This document shows positions 7,453 through 15,234 of a stretch of 64,000 nucleotides of DNA, in pieces. A program made the translations under genes and the position numbers. Location of the stretch: the NCBI GenBank assembly GCA_007694935.1, contig REES01000087.1, positions 95,199-159,198 on the forward strand, given 5' to 3'. Each line of letters starts with the position of its first letter. Within the stretch, counting starts at the first letter, position 1. The notes under the pieces were generated by a model, which was given only the letters and a program-made list of their open reading frames with translations, did not search any database and had not been told where the DNA came from. The DNA is from Rhodospirillales bacterium. GTDB taxonomy: Bacteria > Pseudomonadota > Alphaproteobacteria > Rhodospirillales > Defluviicoccaceae.

Positions 7453-9005
7453 TGCCGCTGCACGTCATCGTCGTCGATCGCGAGATCGATTTTCCCTGGC
7501 CGGCCCCGGGCCGGCGGATCATGCGCGCAGCCAACTACGTCCGGGAGGCGGCGCGGGAGCTGCCGGCATCCGCCCGGGTGATCAACCTGTGCCGCGATTC
7601 GAGCTACATGAGCCTCGGCTACTACTGCTCGCTGATGGCGGAAGCCCGCGGCCAAAAGGTGATCCCCTCCGTCGAAGTGATGCTGGACCTCCACTGGAAG
7701 CGACTCCTGCGCATCGCCTTGCCGGAGGTGCAGGAACTGGTGGCCAAGAGCTTCAAGGCCCCGCCGGAGCCGTTGCCGCACCTCGAGGTCGATATCTTCT
7801 TCGGCCTGCCGGACGATGCCCGACTTTCCGCGGTGGCGCGCCGCGTGTTCGAGCTGTTTCGCTGCCCGCTGCTCCGCCTCGACCTTCGCTATCGTGCCGG
7901 CTGGTCGGTCAAATCGATCCGGCCGCTGACCATCCGCGAACTGACGTCCGATCAGCAGCCGATGCTCAAGGACGCGCTGGACCGCTACACCCACGCCGCA
8001 TGGCGGCCGCCGCAACGGGCATCCGGCCCGGGGCGGTACTCCATCGCCATCCTCCACGACCCGGAGGAGCACCTGCCCCCGTCGGACCCCCGAGCGCTCG
8101 ACCGGTTCGCCCGGGCCGGGGAGAAGCTCGGCCTGGAGGTTCAGCTCATTACCCGCACCGACTACACCCGGCTCCTCGAGTTCGACGCCCTGTTCATCCG
8201 GGAAACCACCGCGCTCGACCACCACACCTATCGTTTCGCCAAGAAGGCGGAGGCCGAGGGCATGCCGGTGATCGATGATCCCCGCTCGATTCTCCGCTGT
8301 ACCAACAAAATCTGCCTGGCCGAACTGCTGGAAAGCAATGACGTCCCGGCGCCCCGGACGCTGATCCTGGACCGCCGGCGTATCGGCCGGGCCGAGCGGG
8401 AATTCGGCTATCCCTTCGTGGTCAAGATACCCGACAGTGCCTTTTCCCGAGGCGTATTTCGCATCCATAACCGGACCGATCTCGAAAAGTTCGCCGATCG
8501 CGCCTTCAAGGAATCCGACCTGGTCGTCGCCCAGGAGTTCATCGAGACGGCATTCGATTGGCGGGTCGGGATCCTGGAAGGTCGGCCGCTCTACGTCTGC
8601 AAGTACTTCATGGCCCGCGGCCACTGGCAGATCATCAAGCACGAGAAGGATCGCCGCTATGTCTCCGGCGCCTACGCCGCCCTGGCGGTGGACCAGGCGC
8701 CGGCGCCGGTGGTGGATGCCGCCACCCGGGCGGCCCGGCTGATTGGCGACGGCCTTTACGGCGTCGACCTCAAGGAGACCGCCAACGGCGTCTATGTCAT
8801 CGAGGTCAATGACAACCCCAGCATCGAAGCCGGCGTCGAGGATTCGATGATCAAGGATCGTCTCTACCTGTCGGTGATGGAAACGTTCATCCGCCGGCTT
8901 GACAAGCGCTCGCAGGCCGAGCCGCGGGAAGCCCGATCGCGGCGGAATGGCCAACGGGCCCCATCGGCGCATGATGTACTGGGAACCGATGACGTGTCCC
9001 GGTGA
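7452..9005 (+). CDS. RimK-like ATP-grasp ligase with RLAN N-terminal domain
   Basis: A 517-residue protein. The N-terminal ~150 residues match the RLAN domain that precedes RimK-type ATP-grasp domains in this family (INLCRDSSYMSLGYYCSLMAEARG). The ATP-grasp domain spans about residues 270-480, with the ATP-binding FVVKIPDSAFSRGVF and the Mg2+-binding VIEVNDNPSIEAG near the end. ATP-grasp enzymes of this group join an amine to a carboxylate through an acyl phosphate, often adding amino acids to peptides or proteins. The ATG at 7452 overlaps the stop of the GNAT-C39 gene. A basic tail (about residues 485-517) is low complexity and overlaps the start of the glycosyltransferase gene. Substrate unknown. 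Confidence 0.85.
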   Translation: MPLHVIVVDREIDFPWPAPGRRIMRAANYVREAARELPASARVINLCRDSSYMSLGYYCSLMAEARGQKVIPSVEVMLDLHWKRLLRIALPEVQELVAKSFKAPPEPLPHLEVDIFFGLPDDARLSAVARRVFELFRCPLLRLDLRYRAGWSVKSIRPLTIRELTSDQQPMLKDALDRYTHAAWRPPQRASGPGRYSIAILHDPEEHLPPSDPRALDRFARAGEKLGLEVQLITRTDYTRLLEFDALFIRETTALDHHTYRFAKKAEAEGMPVIDDPRSILRCTNKICLAELLESNDVPAPRTLILDRRRIGRAEREFGYPFVVKIPDSAFSRGVFRIHNRTDLEKFADRAFKESDLVVAQEFIETAFDWRVGILEGRPLYVCKYFMARGHWQIIKHEKDRRYVSGAYAALAVDQAPAPVVDAATRAARLIGDGLYGVDLKETANGVYVIEVNDNPSIEAGVEDSMIKDRLYLSVMETFIRRLDKRSQAEPREARSRRNGQRAPSAHDVLGTDDVSR

Positions 9006-10032
9006 CCCTTCGCGGTTCCGTTCGGTCGCCATGTATAGCGGTGGCGAGATCATCGGTGACGGGATCTACAAGCTTCCCGTCATCCGGGCCCTCCGCAGCG
9101 CCTTCCCTGCCGCCCGGATCACCTGGGTCTGCCCCGGCACCACGGTCTACAGCGACAGGCTCGCCCCCCTGGTGGCGGGGCTGCTCGACGAGGTGCGCGC
9201 GCAGGCCCCGGTGGGACGGCACCCGGGCGATCTGCTGCGCCGGGTGAGGACGGAGGACCGCTTCGAACTGGTGCTGGACACCCAGCACATCGTCTGGCGC
9301 ACCCTCTGCGCCCGCCGCCTCGCCCGTGAGACGTTCGTTTCCGGGGCTTTCGGGTTCCGGCTGTCGGATGTTCGTCCGTCCGACGGCTATCGGCGACCCC
9401 GCCATATCGTTGCCCAGCTGATCGACCTGATTGGTCTCGCCACGGCTCATCGTCCGCCTCTGGACCGCAGACTCTGCCTGCCCGTCACTCATGCCGACAA
9501 GGCCCGGGCACTGCTCCCGGAGGGCTCCACATATGTCGGTTTCGCTCCCGGTGCCGGCGGGGCCAGCAAGCGCTGGCCGCTCGATCGGTTCATCGAGGTG
9601 GCGGCGCGGCAGGCGGCTCGCGGGCGGGTGCCGGTGTTCATCCTGGGGCCGGCGGAGGCCGGGGAACTGCCGGCAATCCGGACGGCCCTGCCGACGGCGG
9701 TGTTCCCGGAGCAGGAGGAAGCCGTCTGGGGGAGGGGGTTCGATCCGCTCCGCACCATGGCGATCGGGGGGAGGCTTACCGCAGCGGTGACGAACGACAG
9801 CGGCATCAGCCACATGCTGGCTGCGGTCGACACGCCCCTGGCAGTTCTGTATGGGCACACGAGCGCGGAGAAGTTCGGTCCCATCACGCCCCGGGCCTGC
9901 TTCCTGAAGGCCGCGGATTACGGGGATCGCCGCATGGAGTCGATCCCCGTCGACGCTGTGGACCATGCGCTGGAAGCGCTGGTGACGTCCGCGATGCCGT
10001 CAGGTGTCCCGGCGCCCCTGATCATTCAGTAG
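8971..10032 (+). CDS. Glycosyltransferase family 9 (heptosyltransferase-like)
   Basis: About 353 residues of a GT9/ADP-heptose:LPS heptosyltransferase-like enzyme: GDGIYKLPVIRALRSAFP at the N-terminus, VGFAPGAGGASKRWP in the middle and the donor-site region TNDSGISHMLAAVDTPLAVLYG near the end. GT9 enzymes add heptose or related sugars to LPS core or other surface glycans on the cytoplasmic face of the inner membrane. The start is unclear: ATGs at 8947, 8971 and 8989 are in frame and none has a strong ribosome-binding site; all overlap the end of the RimK-like gene. Its 3' end overlaps the convergent GT4 gene by 33 bp. Confidence 0.8.
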   Translation: MMYWEPMTCPGDPSRFRSVAMYSGGEIIGDGIYKLPVIRALRSAFPAARITWVCPGTTVYSDRLAPLVAGLLDEVRAQAPVGRHPGDLLRRVRTEDRFELVLDTQHIVWRTLCARRLARETFVSGAFGFRLSDVRPSDGYRRPRHIVAQLIDLIGLATAHRPPLDRRLCLPVTHADKARALLPEGSTYVGFAPGAGGASKRWPLDRFIEVAARQAARGRVPVFILGPAEAGELPAIRTALPTAVFPEQEEAVWGRGFDPLRTMAIGGRLTAAVTNDSGISHMLAAVDTPLAVLYGHTSAEKFGPITPRACFLKAADYGDRRMESIPVDAVDHALEALVTSAMPSGVPAPLIIQ

Positions 10033-11154
10033 CGTGCGGTAGACGTCCAGGGTCTGGGCGGCAATGACCTCCTCGGAGAACTCGGTGACGGCCCGCTGCC
10101 GGGCGCTGGCGCCGAACCGGGCCCGCAACTCCGCTGAGTCCAGCAGCGTTTCAATGGCGTCGGCCAGCGCTTCGGGATCCCGCGGCGGCACCAGGATGCC
10201 GTCGACCCCGTCCCGCACCAGCTCCCGACAGCCCGGTACGTCGGTGGCGATCAGCGGCCGACCGGCGGCGCCGGCCTCCAGCAGGGCCTTGGGCAGCCCC
10301 TCCCGATACGACGGCAGGACCGCCACAGTGGATCCCGACCATATCGCCGGGATGTCCTCCTGCTTGCCCCACCACTCAACGATGCCCTCGCTGTGCCAGC
10401 CCTGGAGCGTCGCCGGGGCCAGCGACTGGGGGTTTTCCGGGTCGGTCGGGCCGACCAGCACGACACGGCAGGTCCGGTTGCGGGTGCGGAGCAGTCGTGC
10501 CGCCGCCGCCAGTTCGTTGAGCCCCTTGTCGGCCAGCATCCGCCCGACATAGGTCACGATCGGGGTTCCTTCCGGCTCCGGCGTCGGCCGGAAGCGGTCG
10601 ATGTCGACGCCGGAACCCCGGATCAGGTGGGTCCGACCCGGCACCGCCACGCCACGGGCTTCGAGAAAGGCGAGATCGTCGCGGTTTTGCACGATGAGAT
10701 GGGCACCGTTCCGGCGGGACAGCGGGCGAAACAGCACCAGCACGGCCGAGCGGAGCACCCGGTTGGACAAGGAGTCCCCGGCAAACAGGAAGCCCATGCC
10801 GGTCAGCCCGTTGACCACCCGGGGAACGCCGGCAATCCGGGCCGATGCCCCGCCGAGCAGGCACATCTTCAGGTTCACGTGATGCACCAGGTCCGGCCGC
10901 TCCTGCCGATATACGCTGGCTATGTGGCGTATCGTGCGGATGGCATCGGCGGGATGGCGGCTGCCCCGCCGCAAAACCAGTGGCACCGGCCGGAAGCCCT
11001 CGCCGTGGATCCTGGCTTCGTGGTCGGCCAGGCGGGTCAGCACCACCACCTCCCACCCCTGATCCCGGGCGATGCGGGCCACGGGCAGGCGGTGGGACCA
11101 GAAGTACCAGTCCTCCGAGACCAGGAACAGGACCTTGGGCCGTCGGTTCCGCAT
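10000..11154 (-). CDS. Glycosyltransferase family 4
   Basis: A 384-residue GT-B fold GT4 enzyme. The N-terminal acceptor domain starts KVLFLVSEDWYFWSHRLPVARIARDQGWEV; the C-terminal donor domain has IVTYVGRMLADKGLNEL and the E-x7-E motif in YREGLPKALLEAGAAGRPLIATDVPG. Such enzymes transfer sugars onto lipid-linked glycans. It follows the O-antigen ligase-like gene with a TGATG overlap, so the two are co-translated and probably belong to one surface-glycan pathway. The frame remains open upstream through the ligase gene, but that is a shadow. Donor and acceptor sugars cannot be read from sequence. Confidence 0.88.
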   Translation of the reverse strand: MRNRRPKVLFLVSEDWYFWSHRLPVARIARDQGWEVVVLTRLADHEARIHGEGFRPVPLVLRRGSRHPADAIRTIRHIASVYRQERPDLVHHVNLKMCLLGGASARIAGVPRVVNGLTGMGFLFAGDSLSNRVLRSAVLVLFRPLSRRNGAHLIVQNRDDLAFLEARGVAVPGRTHLIRGSGVDIDRFRPTPEPEGTPIVTYVGRMLADKGLNELAAAARLLRTRNRTCRVVLVGPTDPENPQSLAPATLQGWHSEGIVEWWGKQEDIPAIWSGSTVAVLPSYREGLPKALLEAGAAGRPLIATDVPGCRELVRDGVDGILVPPRDPEALADAIETLLDSAELRARFGASARQRAVTEFSEEVIAAQTLDVYRTLLNDQGRRDT

Positions 11155-12440
11155 CAGCGGCGGGAGGCTCGGGCGTCCGCCGCGGCCACGGCCAGCAACA
11201 GGGCCAGCAGCGAGATGTGGGCGGCCTGCCACCAGGTCGCCCACATGGAAAAGTTCAGTAGTCCCGACGCCCAGTAGCCGGCGGTGACGCAGCCCGCGGC
11301 CAGCACCGCGGGATCGCCGGTCCGCATGAAGCGTGTTGCCAGTCCGGTGATCAGGAGGGCAACGAACAGATACAGGGGGACAGCCCCAACCACCCCGGTC
11401 TCCCCCACCGCCTGGAGCACCCAGTTGTGAGGATGCGACGGCAAGACCCCGCCCAGGCCCGGGATCTCCGCGTCGGCACCCTCGATCAGGTTGATGGCGT
11501 TGATGCCGTGGCCGAACAGGGGCGCATCCGGGACCTGCCGCACCGTGAAGTCCCAGATCGCCTGGCGATGCAGGTCCATCATCCAGACAGGCACATAGGG
11601 CTCGAATTGCGCCTCGGGGAAGGTTCGTTCGTGCGCCAGCAAATACCAGGAAACGCCACCCGCAGCGACAAGGATGGCCGCCACCATCGCCGCCGTAATC
11701 GCGCGCCGGCGAAGCCTCAAGGCCATGGCTGCGCTGAGGAACACCAGCACCCCGGCCAGGCCCGCCACGGGCGCCCGGGCACCCGTGGCAAGGATCATGA
11801 CCACGGTAGCCCCCACGGCAATGATCGCCGTCGCCATCCACTGCCGGCCCAATCGGAACCCGGCCCAGAGCAAGGCCGGCACCATCAGGGCCGCGGCATT
11901 GGCGAACTTTCTCAGTGCCAGCCCTGCATCCCGTTCCATCCAGCCCTGGAGCCGCACCAGGGCGATGATCTCCGGCGCAATGAACAAGGCGGCAAGGGCA
12001 ATGCCCACCGCGATCAGGGCCGCCACAACGAGGGCCTTGGCCAGGCGTTCGTGCAGGTGCGGGCGGTGCAGCAGGATCGCCCAGACCACCACGCCGGCCG
12101 CGACCACCGCCACCGTGGACGACCAAGCGTCCACGGAGCGCTGCGTATCGACCGAAAAAGCGATCGACGGCAGCCAGGCCACGATGGCCAGCAGCAGCAG
12201 CACCCCCGGGACTGCGGTGACGACCCGCCGCACGTCCGCCCACCACGTGCGCACCGGCGTTGTGACCATCGCAAGCCCGCCGCCGAGGCCGAAGCTGAAC
12301 GCGATGGCCAGCGGCCCGGCCACCAGGCTCGGCACCGCGGCGCCGATCAAGATCGCGATGGCGCGCTCCGCCCCGGTCACCCGCGACCCGAGGGCTGCCG
12401 TCGCCCGGGAGATGGCCTCGCGACCGTGGCGATCCGTCAT
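11154..12440 (-). CDS. O-antigen ligase/polymerase family membrane protein
   Basis: A 428-residue polytopic membrane protein with about ten or eleven hydrophobic segments and a large periplasmic loop. The HPHNWVLQAVGETGVVG motif is characteristic of WaaL/Wzy-type O-antigen ligases and polymerases, whose periplasmic loop contains the essential His. It would join or polymerise undecaprenyl-linked glycans on the periplasmic side. ATG 12440 is taken as start; a TTG at 12494 is an alternative, and neither has a good ribosome-binding site. It is co-translated with the GT4 gene downstream. Ligase versus polymerase cannot be decided here. Confidence 0.82.
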   Translation of the reverse strand: MTDRHGREAISRATAALGSRVTGAERAIAILIGAAVPSLVAGPLAIAFSFGLGGGLAMVTTPVRTWWADVRRVVTAVPGVLLLLAIVAWLPSIAFSVDTQRSVDAWSSTVAVVAAGVVVWAILLHRPHLHERLAKALVVAALIAVGIALAALFIAPEIIALVRLQGWMERDAGLALRKFANAAALMVPALLWAGFRLGRQWMATAIIAVGATVVMILATGARAPVAGLAGVLVFLSAAMALRLRRRAITAAMVAAILVAAGGVSWYLLAHERTFPEAQFEPYVPVWMMDLHRQAIWDFTVRQVPDAPLFGHGINAINLIEGADAEIPGLGGVLPSHPHNWVLQAVGETGVVGAVPLYLFVALLITGLATRFMRTGDPAVLAAGCVTAGYWASGLLNFSMWATWWQAAHISLLALLLAVAAADARASRR

Positions 12441-12555
12441 GAGGCGTGCTTTCGGCGACGACAATCGGGTTACCGACGAGGGGCTATCGATCAAAGGCTT
12501 GACGCTTCAAGCACACGATGGTGGTGCAGTCAAACCAGGCGTGATTTTTTCTCGT

Positions 12556-13122
12556 TCAGACCATGGCGACGGTGTTCAGGAGGTTGGCCTCCCGTCGCCG
12601 GCGGGTCGGGTAGGCGTCGCCGAAGTTCCTGAGCTCGCGGACCGCCTCGGCCCAGTCCTGGGCCGTGACCGCCCGCCAGAATCGTGGGGTCCGCGCCGGC
12701 AGGTTGGCGCCGTACTGAAAGGCAACCGACGCGATCACCGTTTGCGCCGGGTGCGGCAGTCGGGCGAAAGTCAGGCGTCCGGGACTGCTGCTGACGGCGG
12801 CGTCATAGCGGGTCTCCAGCGCGTCAACGATCGGCTGCTTGACTGCCTCATCCAGAGCTTCCGCCTCCGCCGCGGTGAGGGTGAGTGGTTGCTGGCGCAG
12901 CATCGCCTCCGCGGCGGCGGTCTTCAGGTCGGCATAGGGGCGGAGCTTCGCCTTCAGGCTCTCGGGGATGTTGAGGGCATCGATCTCCGCCCGGCTCCGC
13001 TGCCCGAGGTCACAGCCGGTTGCCACCGTGACTCCACTCTGACTGAACGCCGCCGCGGGGACATAGCCGGTCAGACGCCGCCCGCCCTCCAGTTGGCTGA
13101 TGAACGACCAATCGATACCCAT
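12556..13122 (-). CDS. Pesticin-type muramidase (T4-lysozyme-like)
   Basis: A 188-residue protein matching the catalytic C-terminal domain of pesticin. The start reads ISQLEGGRRLTGYVP, followed by SGVTVATGCDLGQRS, placing a catalytic Glu at E12 and the Thr/Asp pair around T32 and D38 as in T4 lysozyme. It would cleave the MurNAc-GlcNAc bond of peptidoglycan. There is no signal peptide or uptake domain, so it needs a holin, a secretion route or delivery by another particle. The ATG at 13122 has GGGAGG six bases upstream; the longer reading frame to 13170 is not needed. It is the last gene of the DUF2589 operon, 38 bp after the zinc-ribbon gene. Confidence 0.8.
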   Translation of the reverse strand: MGIDWSFISQLEGGRRLTGYVPAAAFSQSGVTVATGCDLGQRSRAEIDALNIPESLKAKLRPYADLKTAAAEAMLRQQPLTLTAAEAEALDEAVKQPIVDALETRYDAAVSSSPGRLTFARLPHPAQTVIASVAFQYGANLPARTPRFWRAVTAQDWAEAVRELRNFGDAYPTRRRREANLLNTVAMV

Positions 13123-13160
13123 CCGCACCTCCCGTCTGCCTTGGCCAGGGTTCTTGTGCC

Positions 13161-13400
13161 CTACCGCCACCGCTTCTTCAGGTCATCAATCTCCTGCATC
13201 GCCACCACCACCTTCTCGGCCGCGCGGAGCGCACGTTCCGAACGCTTCCGGTCCAGGTCGAGGGTCAGTCCACAGGCCGGGCAGGCGAAGCTGTCTTGGA
13301 TCAGCAACTCCCGGACATCGATGTCGATCCGGGCCCCGCAAGCAGGGCAGGGCAGACCCGGCGCGGTCTGTGGCGCCATCGAGTTCGCCTTGTCCGTCAT
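13161..13400 (-). CDS. Small zinc-ribbon protein
   Basis: A 79-residue protein with two CPAC motifs (CPACGARIDID and CPACGLTLDLD) that can bind one zinc as a ribbon, followed by a C-terminal helix rich in charged residues (SERALRAAEKVVVAMQEIDDLKKRW). The function is unknown. Its ATG overlaps the stop of the second DUF2589 gene (ATGA), and GAGGAGA within that gene's last codons serves as ribosome-binding site. The tight coupling argues that it works with the DUF2589 proteins, perhaps as an adaptor. It is too short for a firm family assignment. Confidence 0.7.
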   Translation of the reverse strand: MTDKANSMAPQTAPGLPCPACGARIDIDVRELLIQDSFACPACGLTLDLDRKRSERALRAAEKVVVAMQEIDDLKKRWR

Positions 13401-14395
13401 GTCGCGTTCTCCTCGGGGTCGCGGTCATCGTCCCGCTTTTCTGAATCCGGATCGGAACCGTTGGTCGCCTCCGACCCCTGGTCATCCTCTCCCTCCGACT
13501 CATCCCGATCCGGTGCCGGTTTGTCCTGATCCGGTGCCTGCGCCTCCGGTGGCAGTTCCTCGCGGCTGATCTGCTGGGTCAGCATGTTGAGAAGCTGGGC
13601 GATGCCTTCCGGCATGTCACCTTGGCGCATGGTGATATGCACCTTCATGTTGCCCTCGGCCCGGAGTGACGCGCTGCCGTCGCGGGGCACGGCCGCACCG
13701 TCCCGGCCCAGGGTCGCGGAGAACATGAGGCGCTGTGGCGGCTCCTCGGCCGCGCCATCCCGCCCGCGCTCCGTCGGTGTGGCGCCGAGCAGCATCCCCG
13801 CCCCGGTCGGCTCGCCTGGCGATACCGCGCGTCGCCGGCGCGGCCGCCGCCGCAGCGGAATGACGCCTGCGGGAGGTCCTTGGGGCCGCCGCGGGCGCGG
13901 CTTTTCCGGCGCCGACTCGCCCGGAGGTGGAGCGCCCATCAACATCGGTCCGTCCCGCGTCACCGGGCCGAGCCCCGGCGCGGTCTCCTGGTCCGGCAGC
14001 GCCTGGCCCACGCCGTCCTCGATGAAGCCGCCGACCACCCGGACGCTGAAATCGAAATCCGCTTCCTTGATCTGGAGCAGCGGCAGCGGCACCAGTGACA
14101 GGAGCGGCACCCGGATGACGTAGGGGACCGACTTCGCACCCTGCTGCCGGCGCACCACGAACGACACGGTGCGCATCTTGCCGAAGCGGCGGGGAAAGCC
14201 GGCCTCGTCCGAGACCTCGGCGTCCTCGCCCTCCGGCGGCTCGAACCCGAAGTGCTGGATCAGGTCGATCACCCGCCGTGCCGACTGGTAATCGGCCTCC
14301 AGCAGTGCGGTGACCGGGGCCGCGATCAGCTCGCCCAGGTCGAACAGCTTGATGATCGTGCGCTTGGGATCGTCGTTGTTGGCGCCGTTGGGCAT
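13397..14395 (-). CDS. DUF2589 family protein with disordered insert and acidic tail
   Basis: A 332-residue protein. Residues about 10-125 match DUF2589: LGELIAAPVTALLEADYQSARRVIDLI, a beta segment with VSFVVRR, then VIRVPLLSLVPLPLLQIKEADFDFSV. A proline/arginine-rich linker (about 135-215) follows. The DUF2589 second part resumes with MKVHITMRQGDMPEGIAQLLNML, which parallels the MPAGLAKVLNML stretch of the paralogue at 15235-16119. The last ~50 residues are strongly acidic and probably disordered. DUF2589 has no established function that I know of. It lies eight bases after the unknown-helical-protein gene and is coupled to the zinc-ribbon gene. No signal peptide is seen. Confidence 0.78.
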   Translation of the reverse strand: MPNGANNDDPKRTIIKLFDLGELIAAPVTALLEADYQSARRVIDLIQHFGFEPPEGEDAEVSDEAGFPRRFGKMRTVSFVVRRQQGAKSVPYVIRVPLLSLVPLPLLQIKEADFDFSVRVVGGFIEDGVGQALPDQETAPGLGPVTRDGPMLMGAPPPGESAPEKPRPRRPQGPPAGVIPLRRRPRRRRAVSPGEPTGAGMLLGATPTERGRDGAAEEPPQRLMFSATLGRDGAAVPRDGSASLRAEGNMKVHITMRQGDMPEGIAQLLNMLTQQISREELPPEAQAPDQDKPAPDRDESEGEDDQGSEATNGSDPDSEKRDDDRDPEENAT

Positions 14396-14403
14396 GCTGG
14401 TTC

Positions 14404-15174
14404 CTACCCGTCGTCAGGATCGTCGATGGTGGCGGAGAAGGCGGCAGCCTCCCCCTCCTCGACGACGAACTGGAGCCGCGCCGACGACACCACCCGCTCC
14501 GGCAACTCCGCCAGGGCAGCCGAATCAACGATCACCGCGAGGTCGCCGTCCCGGCCGCTTTCGGCGGCGGCGGTCACGGCCGGCTGCAGCCGGTTGAGGC
14601 TATCGCGAACCATATTCTCGATTGCGGCCCGGGCTTTGTCGAAGGTGATCTTGTGGGCGGCGGCGAACGACCGAACGGGCCCGCGGTTGAACAGGACGGC
14701 GTCGATGGCGCTGAGGGTCCGGCTGGTCGCCGCGTCCAGGTCGAGCGCGCCGCTCTCCGCGGCGGCATGCACGGGCGGTCGCAGCGAGTCAGCGACGGCG
14801 GACTCGAGCTCCCGGGCGACTGCAGCGTCCCGCAAATCCCGCTGCGCCGCCCGGTAGGCGCGTCCCCACCGCGCGAGCACCGACACGCCCTTCTCCAACT
14901 CCCGCTGCACCGCCTGGACCGCGGCATCGGCGACATCTTGTGCCGTCGCCTCCAGCCGGCGCTCCAGATCGGCACCGGCGCGATCGGCGACACCGAGTGC
15001 GAACTTGAGCTCGAACACCACCTCGAGCCCATGCACCGACGGCGGTCCCATCCGGGCCAGCGTGTCGGTGTCCAGATACGTCTGCGCGAGTTCGCCGGCA
15101 TGGCGGTCGGCCTGCTCCTTCGCTGCCAGCGTCCGCGACAGCAGCGCGCCGAGAACGCGCGTCAGCTCAGCCAT
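14404..15174 (-). CDS. Unknown alanine-rich helical protein of the DUF2589 operon
   Basis: A 256-residue protein I cannot assign to a named family. The N-terminal ~40 residues are helical (LTRVLGALLSRTLAAKEQADRHAGELAQTYLDTDTLARM), followed by GPPSVHGLEVVFELKFAL, whose form recalls N-termini of proteins that accompany DUF2589 genes. The centre is a long alanine-rich helical region with many charged residues; the C-terminus (ARLQFVVEEGEAAAFSATIDDPDDG) looks like beta strands with an acidic end. There is no signal peptide or transmembrane segment. GGAGA lies just upstream of the ATG. It sits between the two DUF2589 genes, so it is probably a structural or scaffold partner; that is inference. Confidence 0.6.
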   Translation of the reverse strand: MAELTRVLGALLSRTLAAKEQADRHAGELAQTYLDTDTLARMGPPSVHGLEVVFELKFALGVADRAGADLERRLEATAQDVADAAVQAVQRELEKGVSVLARWGRAYRAAQRDLRDAAVARELESAVADSLRPPVHAAAESGALDLDAATSRTLSAIDAVLFNRGPVRSFAAAHKITFDKARAAIENMVRDSLNRLQPAVTAAAESGRDGDLAVIVDSAALAELPERVVSSARLQFVVEEGEAAAFSATIDDPDDG

Positions 15175-15234
15175 TCATTCTCCGCCCCCGATCCCGACAG
15201 GGCCCGGCCGCTGCTGGTCGCCTCCAGCCGCCCC

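Noticed and set aside
7398..9053. A 551-codon minus-strand reading frame opposite the RimK-like gene
   Set aside because: The plus strand encodes a clear ATP-grasp protein; the antisense frame is low-complexity and a product of high GC.
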